A DNA stretch of 64,000 nt from Sthenelais limicola. Its lineage: Eukaryota; Annelida; Polychaeta; Phyllodocida; Sigalionidae. The stretch covers positions 135,456,755-135,520,754 of the forward strand of contig OW804094.1 of NCBI GenBank assembly GCA_942159475.1, read 5' to 3'. Shown here piece after piece: positions 34,111 to 43,858 of the stretch. The notes beneath the pieces were generated by a model. The model was given only the letters and a program-made list of their open reading frames with translations. It made no database searches and had not been told where the DNA came from. Position numbers and translations under genes: made by a program. Positions within the stretch are counted from its first letter, which is position 1. The number at the start of each line of letters is the position of its first letter.

Positions 34111-34765
34111 ATCCTGTTTAAAACAACAACAAAAGAGACTGGGGCAAAAATATAACTGTCATTTTACGAACATGTGTTTTTTTGTGAAATGTGGGCTCCA
34201 TTGAATAATGATAATAAAGATGGATCATGAAATTTGTCTAAGCTGTATCACTTGTGAGGACTTTACACCTGGTCTTGCTTCTGTTAAAGAGCAGGTGTAA
34301 ATAAAGTTCTTTGTGGGACATGAGTCCGAAATGTATCACAAAATGCACAGTAATATTATAGTGATACAACTACTATTCTCCAGGCGTTATATCGAGATGT
34401 AGTTGGGATTACTAAAAAAAATGTTCAGATACTCAGTTCAGTTCATAGATAGGACACTTTGTGAGTGGTTTTATTTTATATTTTACTTTTTTCATATTTC
34501 TATGTCTCGTCTAGCTCTCATGCGTACAGGTTAGGATGTGGCACAGTGTGGCCTTATTGTTGTGCCTGAAACAAATGTCCTCTTCTCGACTTGATATATA
34601 TATGGAGTGTGTCGTGGCATGCCATTATCACTGGTTTAAAGTCTTATTCCATGCTTTATAAAATTATCTATAGATTAATTGCTTGTAAACTATCTCTATA
34701 TTGTAAATGAATCGGTTCTCGATACTCTTTATTTAAACGATTTATCTAGCATGAGATGAGTTGGA
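34111..34765. other. Unique DNA
   Basis: AT-rich, nothing recognised. Confidence 0.4.
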
Positions 34766-35088
34766 GAGAGAGAAGAGGGAGAGAGAGAGCGAGGGAGAGA
34801 GAGAGAGAGCGAGGGAGAGAGAGAGGAAAAAAGAGAGATTGTGGCAGGTAGAGAGAGAGACAGAGGGAGAGAGAGACAGAGGGAGAGAGAGACAGAGGGA
34901 GAGAGAGACAGAGGGAGAGAGAGACAGAGGGAGAGAGAGACATACAGAAAGAGAAACACACAGAGAGCGTGTACTGGAGAGGGGGAGACAGACAGAGGGA
35001 GAGAACAGACAGAGTAAGAGAGAGTGTGTACTGGAGAGGGGGAGACAGACAGACAGAAAGCGAGAGAGCGCGCGAGAGAGCGCGCCCT
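34766..35088 (+). repeat. GA-rich array with 18-bp GAGAGAGAGACAGAGGGA units
   Basis: Five near-perfect 18-bp units at about 34850-34940, surrounded by looser (GA)n and GGAGACAGACAGA. Long Glu/Arg frames on + and Ser/Leu frames on - are artefacts. Confidence 0.9.
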
Positions 35089-35412
35089 ATCTGACTGTCC
35101 TTTCGGAGATAATGATATGGTAGAATAAACTTATTAAACAAACAAACTAGCATCTATACAACTCCCCTATGCGCTATCTGAGCCTTTCACTAACCTTCCG
35201 CCAAAGCTCTACATCCGGGGACCAACACACAAAGGTCACCAGCCTCTTTTCCGCCAGAACAAGCAATTGGGTATTGCGTCTGTTTCCATGGTGACCGTCG
35301 GCCATCACACCCACCAGAAATCCCAGAAGATAATTCTAATCCGGGGACTGGTGATCTTGTGTCAATACCTTATAAGCTATAATATCATACCTTGGGACTG
35401 GGTGGTGGCGGG
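35089..35412. other. Short LINE-like tail and unique DNA
   Basis: GTAGAATAAACTTATTAAAC then AAACAAAC at 35120-35150 is a possible 3' tail. The rest is unique, with relatively high GC and no coding signal. Confidence 0.35.
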
Positions 35413-35589
35413 ACTCACAGGTATACATTGTACCTGGTCCAAGGGGCATACATAGATTGTATCTGGTCCCAGGGGCATCTAGGTGTTAGAGATGCATCTC
35501 AGCTATTATGACAAAACAAATCTTAACAAATGTACTCTTATCATAACTGATACGGCTGGATTTATCAATATCCTGCTGCTGTTATATAT

Positions 35590-35820
35590 GGGTCAGATTT
35601 TCAGAAAATGTACAATTCACCTTCAACAATCTTCTAAAATAACCCAAATTTCAGACGAAACTAAAGTTCAAAATACAATTCATCCTAACTAAACTGATTG
35701 GTAGAATCAATGCAATGCCGAATATGCTCGGATTTACCTAGTATTGGCCAAATTGCAGCCTAATTTAGTAGAATTTCCTAAATGTGTACAGCTGCCGATT
35801 GTACATTTTCTGAAAATCTC
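35590..35820 (-). mobile_element. Family A MITE in array unit 1, right tip cut
   Basis: GGGTCAGATTTTCAG at the left; ends TGAAAATCTC where the unit 2 spacer begins, so GACCC is missing. Confidence 0.83.
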
Positions 35821-35962
35821 ACAGGTATATATTGTACCTGGTCCCAGGGGCATAGGTGTTAGAGATGCATCTCAGCTATTATGACAAAACAAATCTTAAC
35901 AAATGTACTCTTATTATGACTGATACAGCTGGATTTATCAATATCCTGCTGCTGTTATATAT

Positions 35963-36198
35963 GGGTCAGATTTTCAGAAAATGTACAATTAACCTTTGCC
36001 AATCCTCTCAAATAACCCAAATTTCAGACGAAAATGAAGTTTCAAAATACAGTTCAACCTCACCAAACAGATTGCTAGAAGCAATGCAATGCCGAATATA
36101 CTCGAATTTACCTAGTATTGGCCAAATTGCAGCCTAATTTAGCAGAATTTACTAAACGTGTACAGCTGCTAATTGTACATTTTCTGAAAATCTGACCC
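35963..36198 (-). mobile_element. Family A MITE in array unit 2
   Basis: GGGTCAGATTTTCAG to CTGAAAATCTGACCC, complete. Confidence 0.87.
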
Positions 36199-36343
36199 AA
36201 CAGGAATACGTTGTACCTGATCCCAGAGCATCTAGGTGTTAGAGATGCATCTCAGCTATTATGACAAAACAAATCTGAACAAATGTGCTATTATTATGAC
36301 TGATACGGCTGGATTTATCAATATCCTGCTGCTGTTATATTAT

Positions 36344-36578
36344 GGGTCAGATTTTCAGAAAATGTACAATTCACCTTCGCCAATCTTCTCAAATAATCCA
36401 AATTTCAGACAAAAATAAAGTTTAGAATACAGTTCAACCTAACCTAACAGATTGCTAGAATCAATGCAATGCCGAATATACTCAAATTTACCTAGTATTG
36501 ACCGAATTACAGCCTAGTTTAGCAGAATTCACTAAATGTGTACAGCTGCCAATTGTACATTTTCTGAAAATCTGACCC
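36344..36578 (-). mobile_element. Family A MITE in array unit 3
   Basis: GGGTCAGATTTTCAG to CTGAAAATCTGACCC, complete. The three array copies differ by scattered substitutions, so the array is not recent. Confidence 0.87.
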
Positions 36579-36720
36579 GTACGTTGTACCTGGTCCCGGG
36601 GGCCTAGGTGTTAGAGATGCATCTCAGCTATTATGACAACATATCTTAACAAACGTACTCTTATTATGACTGATACGGCTGGATTTATCATTATCCTGCT
36701 GCTATTATATATACGTGTTA

Positions 36721-37189
36721 TATAAGAATTGGAAGTAGACTGAGAGAATACCCAAGGTGATAATTGTGTCCTAATATTAGCTTCTTTGCCTCGATGTTAG
36801 TTCTAATTATTGTTATATAATATGATTGTCACACGGCGGGATGACATACTTTGTGCAGGTCAAACTAAAGGTCACCAAACTCAACAAGCTCTGTGTGTGA
36901 TGAGCCCAGAGAATTAAACCTATATAGGATATTTCCTTTTGGAAAATTACCACAGCGAATTCTGAAATATTGCATTTATTCAGAACAAGGTCAATTAGAC
37001 CGAGGACATTTCATACTAATTGGTGATTCTACTGCACTTATCTTTATCTAAATCTTTATCTAAGAATTGGCATATTTTAGCCCCCTAGGTGGCAGGACTA
37101 TTTAATGCCGAATTAGAGTTGATTTAGGTATATTTCTAAACACTAAGGGCAAACTACTTTACTATAGCGATTGACCATAAAGAATTAGT
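36721..37189. other. Unique DNA
   Basis: Contains two direct AGGTCA half-sites (36857-36862 and 36869-36874) spaced by 6 bp. Nothing else recognised. Confidence 0.35.
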
Positions 37190-37252
37190 GAATTTGAAAA
37201 ATATCCAATAATTTGCGATTTGTGACTCATTTTCCTGCGATCATCACAAATC
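37190..37252 (-). mobile_element. Family B MITE, end fragment
   Basis: AAAAATATCCAATAATTTGC then GATTTGTGACTCATTTTCCTG and ATCATCAC. Only the terminal 60 bp can be recognised. Confidence 0.65.
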
Positions 37253-37518
37253 TGGGAAAACAAACAATGCCATGAGTGGCTTGGCAGCAGCATTCTAGTG
37301 CATGATATTAAGTATTTATTGATCATAGAAAACATTTTATTACCAATAAAAGCAATGAAATATGAGAGTCACGATTCTGGAGTACTCACAGACCATGATC
37401 ATGCTATCATTAAACCAGTGGGAGGGATTTTGTATTCTATTTCAACAGAATAAATAGAGTATTCTTGTTCGGACCACACCCGACAAAATAGGATATTTTA
37501 TGATTATTCCACATATTA

Positions 37519-37717
37519 CCCTGCCACACAGAGCCGATTTGTCCCCCGATTGCCCGCCGATTTATGTCTCCCGATGAATCCTATGATTTCATTTCAAATC
37601 CTGATTTATGTTTTTTTAAATAACAAAAACCAGAATTAGGAATGAAATCCTAGGATTCATCGGAAGACCCAAATCGTGGGGAAATCGGGAGGCAAATCGG
37701 TTGTGTATGGGCAGGGC
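37519..37717. mobile_element. Family H hairpin MITE, copy 2
   Basis: CCCTGCCACACAGAGCCGAT to CGGTTGTGTATGGGCAGGG, with TCTCCCGATGAATCCTATG and its complement inside. TTA precedes and TAA follows closely. Confidence 0.83.
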
Positions 37718-37867
37718 CTAACCAGTGGTAATAATGGTGCTGTAGGGATGAAAGGGTTGTTATTATCCCAGGAAGTCTCAGGTAAATACATCTGATGAAG
37801 TCCCCAGAGGTTAGACCTGTTGGTCTGGATGTATAGCTTGAGTAGCAATATTATCTGATATAATTAT

Positions 37868-37930
37868 GGTGGAAGTCGTCAGAAAATGTACAATTCACCT
37901 TCACCAATCCTCTCAAATAACCCGAATTTC
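37868..37930 (-). mobile_element. Family A MITE, right-end fragment
   Basis: GGTGGAAGTCGTCAGAAAAT and the next 45 bp. The rest of the copy is missing. Confidence 0.72.
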
Positions 37931-38078
37931 TTGTATAAAACATTTCCCCCAGGTTTTGGTTTCTGCGAGCTCCAAAACCTTTGAAAATATGGAAAGTTGT
38001 GAGAACTGATACTCAAATTACATTCCCTTTCTTTCCCCCACTGTCTCAGGTTCCCAGACCACTGCTGCAATATTACTT

Positions 38079-38313
38079 GGGTGAAGTGGCCAAAAAGTGT
38101 ACAATTCACCTTCCCCAATTCTCTCACAAAACCCGAATTTCAGACGAAAATCAAGTTCAAAGTACAGTTCAACCTAACCAAACAGATTGCTACAATCAAT
38201 ACAATGCCGAATATACTCGAATTCCCCTTGTATTGGCAAAATTGCAGCCTAATTTAGCAGAATTTACTAAATGTGTACAGCTGCAAATTGTACATTTTCT
38301 AAAAATCTGACCC
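38079..38313 (-). mobile_element. Family A MITE with variant right terminus
   Basis: GGGTGAAGTGGCCAA to CTAAAAATCTGACCC, flanked by ACTT on both sides. Confidence 0.86.
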
Positions 38314-38508
38314 ACTTGTGTTTCCACCATCGCTCACCGACCTTCGTGTTGTCTTCCTCCTGGTCTCAAGGTGTTGAAATGGATTTATTCCTCCAAACCA
38401 GACACTAGAAGCGACCTAGCTATTCATTGGAGACAGCTTGATCCCTTAAATCAATAACAAAAAAGCCTGTTCTTGCGTCCCAGACAGGCTGGAAGAAGAA
38501 GACGTAGC

Positions 38509-38849
38509 AATAGGGGATTTGTATAGCCGCCATTTTGAATCTTGATTCGTATGGAATTATGGGGCTAATGGTACAGAATTAAAAGTATAGAAAACATGTC
38601 ATGTTCAGCATGGACTATTTATCAATGCTCTAATGTCAATATCCATGTGTTATAGATGTTTCCATAACATAAAGTCCCATCATGCATTTGGTTTTCATAG
38701 ATCATTTCTATAACCTATGCTATTGGTGATTTTTTTTTTGCAATTTTCAACAAAAATCTTGCCAAATATTTGTATATCAGAATTGAACTGAATCCATCCC
38801 ATGATGCACTGTAATAGACATGCTCAGTGGCAATTACAACTCCCCTATT
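38509..38849 (+). mobile_element. Family C MITE
   Basis: AATAGGGGATTTGTATAGCC to ATTACAACTCCCCTATT. The octamer at the left is mutated (ATTTGTAT). The flanking sequences GAAGACGTAGCAA and GAAGACATAGCAA on either side are alike, the latter about 20 bp away from the right end. Confidence 0.86.
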
Positions 38850-39270
38850 GGATGAAGGCGAGGCGAGAGGAAGACATAGCAATTGGATCGTGGAAGCGAG
38901 GGTGCCGAGACGACCTCCTGTTCCAAGCCTTTTTATGACACTGGATATTATCATGACAGGGCGGTGTTAAAACAGTTCCCCAAACTGCATTATGTCGTCG
39001 AGGTAGTCGCCAATGCGGTCGCCGCCAAGGACCGCATTAGTCTATTTTCCATCATTACCGATCCATGCTAGGCCCTTGTGACCCGCGACTAAAACCAGGA
39101 AGTCAATTTTCCTGTGACATTAGGGAAGGCAATTGGCGCATTAAGGTCATTAAGCTCTCAGGTGCAGGCCAAGGATAACGTAGCTGCCCAGCAGCAAACA
39201 GGTCCAAATATTGGGTACAGTTTTTGTAGCATGTGGAGTGAGGGTAGACTAGCATCAAGTCTCTCTGCCT
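38850..39270. other. Unique DNA
   Basis: A locally GC-richer stretch with GTCGTCGAGGTAGTCGCC and GCGGTCGCCGCCAAGGAC. A 62-codon frame at 38883-39071 shows no domain. Nothing supported. Confidence 0.35.
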
Positions 39271-39272
39271 TA

Positions 39273-39474
39273 AACCCTGCCCACACACAGCCGATTTGCC
39301 CCGCGATTGTCCCCCGATTTCGGTCTCCCGATGAATCCTATGATCTCATTTTAATTCCTGGTCTATGTTTTTGAAATGAAATCAACCAGGATTTGAAACG
39401 AATTCATAGGATTCATCGGGAGACCCTAATCGGGAGGCAATCGGGTGACAAATCGGCTCTGTGTGGGCAGGATT
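39273..39474. mobile_element. Family H hairpin MITE, best copy
   Basis: AACCCTGCCCACACACAGCC to GGCTCTGTGTGGGCAGGATT, about 95-bp arms with GGTCTCCCGATGAATCCTAT and its complement, centre ATGTTTTTGAAATG. A TTAA/TTTAA context flanks it, consistent with a 3-bp TTA or TAA duplication. Frames of 76-86 codons on both strands are translated hairpin. Confidence 0.86.
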
Positions 39475-39674
39475 TAACTCAATGAGCGCACACAGCAAAG
39501 GCCTTACTGATGCTTGGGCGATCCCTGGACAGGCTTGATTCCTCAGTCGAGGCTGTAGTGACTCTAACATGAGAATATATATATATTGCTGACAATATTG
39601 TGTTTTAAACAAAAAAAAGAATCTTGCACAAGTCTAGAGTGAGGGGTTTATCACGTACAATATCGGCTGCCTGA

Positions 39675-39868
39675 AAACATGATTATGTTCAGCATGGAGT
39701 ATTTAACTGTGACCTCATGTTTTGAATGTAAGTCCTCATCTTTTTCCATCATGCATTTGTTTTTCACAGATCATTTACACAAGCTATGATATTGTTGATA
39801 AAAATGTTTTCAATTTTCGTATGTTAGATTTGAACTGAATCCATCCGAGGGACATGCAAATCCCCTAT
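39675..39868 (+). mobile_element. Family C MITE, left end missing, right end fused to a minisatellite
   Basis: Recognisable from AAAACATGATTATGTTCAGC to GACATGCAAATCCCCTAT. It shares with 46972-47293 the loss of the segment between CCATCC and GACATGC, so both belong to one subfamily. The final CCCCTAT runs into the repeat array that follows. Confidence 0.8.
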
Positions 39869-40482
39869 CCCCTACCCCCTACTATCCTATCCTATTCCCT
39901 ACTATCCTATCCTATCCCTTACTCCCTACTATCCTATCCTATCCTATCCCTTACTCCCTACTATCCTATCCTATCCTATCCTCTACTCCCTACTTAACTA
40001 TCCTATCCTATCCTCTACTCCCTACCCTATCCCTTACCCCCTACTATCCTATCCTATCCTATCCTCTACTCCCTACTTAACTATCCTATCCTATCCTCTA
40101 CTCCCTACCCTATCCCTTACTCCCTACTATCCTATCCTATTCCCTACTCTCTACTATCCTATCCTATACTCCCTACTATCCTATCCTATCCCCTACTCCC
40201 TACTATCCTATCCTATCCCCTACTTCCTACTATCCTATCCTATCCCCTACTCCCTACTATCCTATCCTATCCTATACTCCCTACTATCCTATCCTATCCC
40301 CTACTCCCTACTATCCTATCCTATCCTATCTCCCTACTCCCTACTATCCTATCCTATGCTATACTCCCTACTATCCTATCCTATGCTATACTCCCTACTA
40401 TCCTATCCTATCCTATCTCCCTATTCCCTACTATCCTATCCTATCTCCCTATTCCCTACTATCCTATCCTATCCCTTACTCT
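39862..40482 (+). repeat. CCTAT-based minisatellite, about 27-bp higher-order unit
   Basis: About 620 bp built of TATCC pentamers and CCCTACT words. A common longer unit is CTACTATCCTATCCTATCCC followed by CTACTCC (27 bp). It begins exactly at the C-element terminus. Confidence 0.9.
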
Positions 40483-40658
40483 AAAGTGGAGAGTGCAGAG
40501 GTAGATTGACTTCTTGTTCTCTGTTCTACGCACCAGTTTTTCCTCCGAAATGGATGCTATCGGAAACACCATACTGAACTTATCCAAGTGATAATACTGC
40601 AAGATAAATGAATTTATCCCTGGACAGAACCTGTAATGCCCTCCCCTTGCCATCTATG

Positions 40659-40893
40659 GGGTCATATTGTCAAAAAATGTACAATTCAACTTCACCAAAC
40701 CTCTCAAATATCCCAAATTCAAGACAGAAATGAGGTCTAAAATACAGTTTAACATAACCAAACAGATTTTCTGAACCTAAGCCATACCATATCTACTCAG
40801 ATTGACCTTGTATTTGTCACATTTCAACCTAAATTAGAAGAATTAACTAAATGTGTAGAGCTGGCGATTGTACATTTTCTGTCGATCTGACCC
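40659..40893 (-). mobile_element. Family A MITE
   Basis: GGGTCATATTGTCAA to CTGTCGATCTGACCC, flanked by TATG on both sides (40655-40658, 40894-40897). Interior closest to 8723-8959. Confidence 0.87.
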
Positions 40894-41001
40894 TATGGGA
40901 CAGTATTTCATGATGTGAAACACCATTCAATGCCACACAGAGGGCAGGAACTGGGCTGAGCCATTCCCCACTGTGGTACATAGCAGATGTGTAATAGCAC
41001 C

Positions 41002-41350
41002 AATAGGGGACTTGCATAGCCGCCATTTTGAATTCTGATTCGCATGGAATTATGGGACTAATGGTACAGTGTAAAATCCATAGAAAAGATGCCATGTTCA
41101 GCATGGACTATTTACCAATGCTCCAATGTCAATATCCATGTGTTATACATGTTTCCATAAGACAAGTCTCCATCTTTCCCATCATGCATTTGGTTTTCAT
41201 AGATCATTTACACAAGCTGTGATATTAGTAAAAACATTCTTGGAATTTTCAATAAAATTTTGCCCAATATTTGTATGTTAGATTTAAACAGAATCCATCC
41301 CATGATGCACTGGAGTAGACATGCGCAGTCGCACATGCAACTCCCCTATT
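41002..41350 (+). mobile_element. Family C MITE, reference complete copy
   Basis: A 349-bp element with ends AATAGGGGACTTGCAT and ATGCAACTCCCCTATT. In order: AGCCGCCATTTTGAATTCTG, CATGCCATGTTC-type word, CCAATGTCAATATCCATGTG, CATCTTTCCCATCATGCATT, CAATATTTGTATGTTAGATT and GATGCACTGGAGTAGACATG. It has no coding frame. No target duplication can be identified at any copy, so the class is uncertain. Confidence 0.86.
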
Positions 41351-41489
41351 GTGTCAAGATGTACGATGGTTCAAATGTGATGTGTTATCAACACACTGAC
41401 ATAGCCATTTCTTATGATCGACAAATGACATAGACCCTTTCTTAGAGCAACAAATCGACATGGGATTCTGGGGACAACCCAGGTAACAA
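41351..41489. other. Unique DNA with CGACAAAT words
   Basis: GATCGACAAATGACATAG and CAACAAATCGACATGG resemble the tandem unit at 41775. Nothing else recognised. Confidence 0.35.
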
Positions 41490-41760
41490 TTCACATTAAC
41501 ACAACGTTGATTAACGTCAATCGAAGGTTAATTCAGCACCGTTAACGTTATGACATGATATTAACCTTAATTTCACGTGAATTAAGTTCACGTTACTATC
41601 TTAGCGTTAAGCAAACATTAACTTAACGTTGATTTTCTTGATGTTAACTTCCCAACGTTAATTTGATGGTGGCTATACATCAATATCTTAACATCAATAT
41701 ACTTATGTATTATCAACATTAACTTTACGTTAATACATTGACGTCAAATTAAGGGACAAA
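41490..41760. repeat. Degenerate AACGTTAA-rich segment
   Basis: About 270 bp in which TTAACG, ACGTTA, AACGTT and TTAACGTC-like words recur more than fifteen times in both orientations (for example CAACGTTGATTAACGTC, CCGTTAACGTTATG, TTAACTTAACGTTGA, CTTTACGTTAATAC). It is unlike any other part of the window. Confidence 0.7.
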
Positions 41761-41774
41761 TGCTCATCCTAATA

Positions 41775-41826
41775 GCGCGACAAATCAACACAGGACCCAC
41801 GCGACAAATCAACACAGGACCCACCC
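41775..41826 (+). repeat. Two 24-bp tandem units
   Basis: GCGACAAATCAACACAGGAC followed by CCAC, repeated twice. Confidence 0.85.
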
Positions 41827-42135
41827 CTCCCCCCGCTCAACCATCAAGAGCCCTATCTATGAGCCAACTTATTAGCCCAGTCATGATTAAAAACAAAAAA
41901 CATTAGGATGGCAAGAGACACAGAGAGAAGAGCCAACCCCATCTGACACAACACAATATCAGCTGCGACCAGGATTAATCAATAATGCTCTGACATCCCA
42001 TCTACTCTGTGGAGACAGTACAGCCCTATGGGAGTGTCCAGTGGTGATATAAAACATATATCGCTTTACCATGGCAACAGCAATGTTACCAAGTGACAAA
42101 GTAGAACCTTCTATTTGAACCAGCGCATATATAAT
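41827..42135. other. Unique DNA
   Basis: Nothing recognised. Confidence 0.4.
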
Positions 42136-42370
42136 GGGTCAGATCGTCAGAAGATGTACAATTGGCAGCTCTACATATTTAGTAATTTCTGCTAAAGTAG
42201 GCTGAGAAATGATGAATACCGGGGTATATCTGAGTCTATTTTGTATTGTGTTGTTTTGGAACATTACTTCTGCTATGTTAAACTGTATTTTGAAGCTGTT
42301 TTTTGTCTTATATTTGGGTTATTTGAGAGAATTGGTGAAGGCGGATTGTACATTTTCTGACGATCTGACC
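42136..42370 (+). mobile_element. Family A MITE, GATCGTCAG subfamily
   Basis: GGGTCAGATCGTCAG to CTGACGATCTGACC; both ends carry the same subtype. The last C is missing. The 76-codon frame over it is repeat translation. Confidence 0.87.
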
Positions 42371-42639
42371 ACTACATGTCAGAACGGACACGTAGAGACT
42401 TTACTTGAAACTAAAACTGTGAAAACACGTTTTCACTGAATCTTTAATTTTAAATTATTTGATTGAAGCACTCTCACCGCTTGATATCGTTATTTCACAC
42501 CTCGATATTATGTATACCCATGTATATTCATTTCCAAGGGAGGCCGGGAAAACAAGTTTACTGAGGGTACTTTTCCTATTCTGACGTACCTAATTTTAAG
42601 TCTGAATAAAAATACGATATATATTGCTGCAGAATCGTA

Positions 42640-43116
42640 ATGGGGGGTTATCTGGGGAAATTAATTCTACATAACTTGCTTCCAATTATAAAAGTTTGGT
42701 CATCTAGCGAATCGCCTTTTGCGATTCGGGAGCGACTCGTCGGGTTTTATCAAACATAATTATTGCTTTATTAACGAATCGCCTCACGATTCGTTCTGAG
42801 TCGCATGAGACTCTGTAGTGATTCGCTTTTGTTGTCTAAGACTCTGGCCTGCTTTAGGTCCGCGTTTTATGTATAAATATGAGTGATTATGTGATTTGGT
42901 TCATAATAAACCTGGCTGTCTGTGAAGCACCTTGTTTGTTCCTTGCTCAAAGAAGACTAATACAGTAGAAGACGAGAATTATCGATACGCCGTGTCACTA
43001 TCTTTAATCAGAGACTTAAGCTGTAAAACACCTCTCAGAATCGCCTAACTATATATCAGAATCGTCTGCGCTTAACTGGTAATCTACTCAGATCCACGAG
43101 ACCACCATAAGACGTC
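42640..43116 (+). promoter_or_regulatory. Promoter-like stretch with CGAATCG hairpins, possibly a degraded LTR
   Basis: TATAAATA at 42872-42879 is followed by AATAAA at 42905-42910, an arrangement seen in compact LTRs. Upstream are two small hairpins, CGAATCGC-CTTTT-GCGATTCG (about 42719) and ACGAATCG-CCTCA-CGATTCGT (about 42775). GAATCG or its complement recurs at least seven times between 42637 and 43070. No second LTR is in the window, so LTR origin is a guess. Confidence 0.3.
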
Positions 43117-43269
43117 ATGAGCTATTCATCTACTCCCTCGCTTGACCATCTCTGGGCAGAAGACGAGCCCCTTCCTTATCTAGAGCCCGGTCCTTTTGGA
43201 CTCCCTATGAGTCGTCCCCGCAACAATATATATAAATCATATGTATTTGTAGATTTAGTTGTTGTATAG
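43117..43269 (+). CDS. Short open frame of 50 codons after the promoter-like stretch, unrecognised
   Basis: Starts MSYSSTPSLDHLWAEDEPLP and ends in VDLVVV. The first 36 residues are acidic and proline-rich with codon use unlike the AT-rich surroundings, and could be the start of a gag-like or host protein; the last 14 look like read-through into AT-rich DNA. No splice donor is obvious. Without homologues this may be chance. Confidence 0.2.
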   Translation: MSYSSTPSLDHLWAEDEPLPYLEPGPFGLPMSRPRNNIYKSYVFVDLVVV

Positions 43270-43639
43270 TAGGAACGCTACCACTTGCAAGACATTATAT
43301 GAGAGGCATAATTAATACACAAACAAATATCCCCCCGCCCCCCACTCTCTCATTCAAAATAATCTCCACCTTATTTTTTTTTAACCGCGCAAAGCTATCT
43401 TGAAAAATCCTTAATTTGATCATTTTTGTCAAAGGGTCAAATGCCACGCTCTTACTCCCTCTAATCACCCACCTCCTCTGCTTTTATATGAGACTGTGGA
43501 ATGTTTTAAAATGATATGAAAGCTTGCTTTATTTCTTATTAGTTCTACTCTACCTGATTAAAAATGTGTTAGAATTGTAAGAGCCTAGATGGCAGGAAAC
43601 TAAATAAAGTCTTTTGCAAAAACAAAAAAAATACACAAA
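43270..43639. other. Unique DNA
   Basis: AT-rich; AAATAAAGTC near 43601 just upstream of a dispersed repeat could be an old tail. Nothing else. Confidence 0.35.
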
Positions 43640-43858
43640 CAATGGCGATTGAGATAAGATTGTTCGCCAATGTTGAACACTTTACTTGTTTTTCTTCTGC
43701 TGGGAACGTGTCAAGGGGATATTTGACGTCACCTGAACACTCACCTGTAATGGAATTAGAGAATGATGTTATTAAATGTATCATTAGAAATACAGTGGTG
43801 ATAATTAGGCCTATATGTCAAGGAGAATGGTATATATAGAGAATTTCAGGTACAATCA
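43640..43858 (+). repeat. Dispersed repeat with a 65-codon frame (copy 2)
   Basis: Second copy of 14059-14269. The frame here starts MAIEIRLFANVEHFTC and ends at 43839. TAGGCCTA (43806-43813) is inserted relative to copy 1, which lengthens the frame. It ends where a family B copy begins. Confidence 0.7.

Larger units (their letters stand above)
35413..36720 (+). repeat. Tandem array, 372-380-bp unit, three units carrying a family A MITE
   Basis: The core GTGTTAGAGATGCATCTCAG begins at 35483, 35856, 36236 and 36608. It is followed by TATTATGACAAAACAAATCT, CTGATACGGCTGGATTTATC and TCCTGCTGCTGTTATATAT. In the first three units a family A element follows; the fourth has none. Recurrent frames starting GTGTTAGAG are the same translated unit. 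The TCACAGGTATA word at 35413 and 35820 marks a recombination junction. Confidence 0.85.

Noticed and set aside
9788..36418. Recurring small frames with GQIFRKCTI...
   Set aside because: They are translations of family A termini (GGTCAGATTTTCAGAAAATG); they recur because the MITE recurs.
38883..39071. 62-codon frame in a GC-richer segment
   Set aside because: No domain, no splice signals in a sensible arrangement, and no repeat of codon bias beyond about 60 bp.
39862..40482. CCCTA-rich array as an interstitial telomere
   Set aside because: The basic unit is TATCC/CCTAT with irregular CCCTACT, not CCCTAA; it starts at a MITE end instead.
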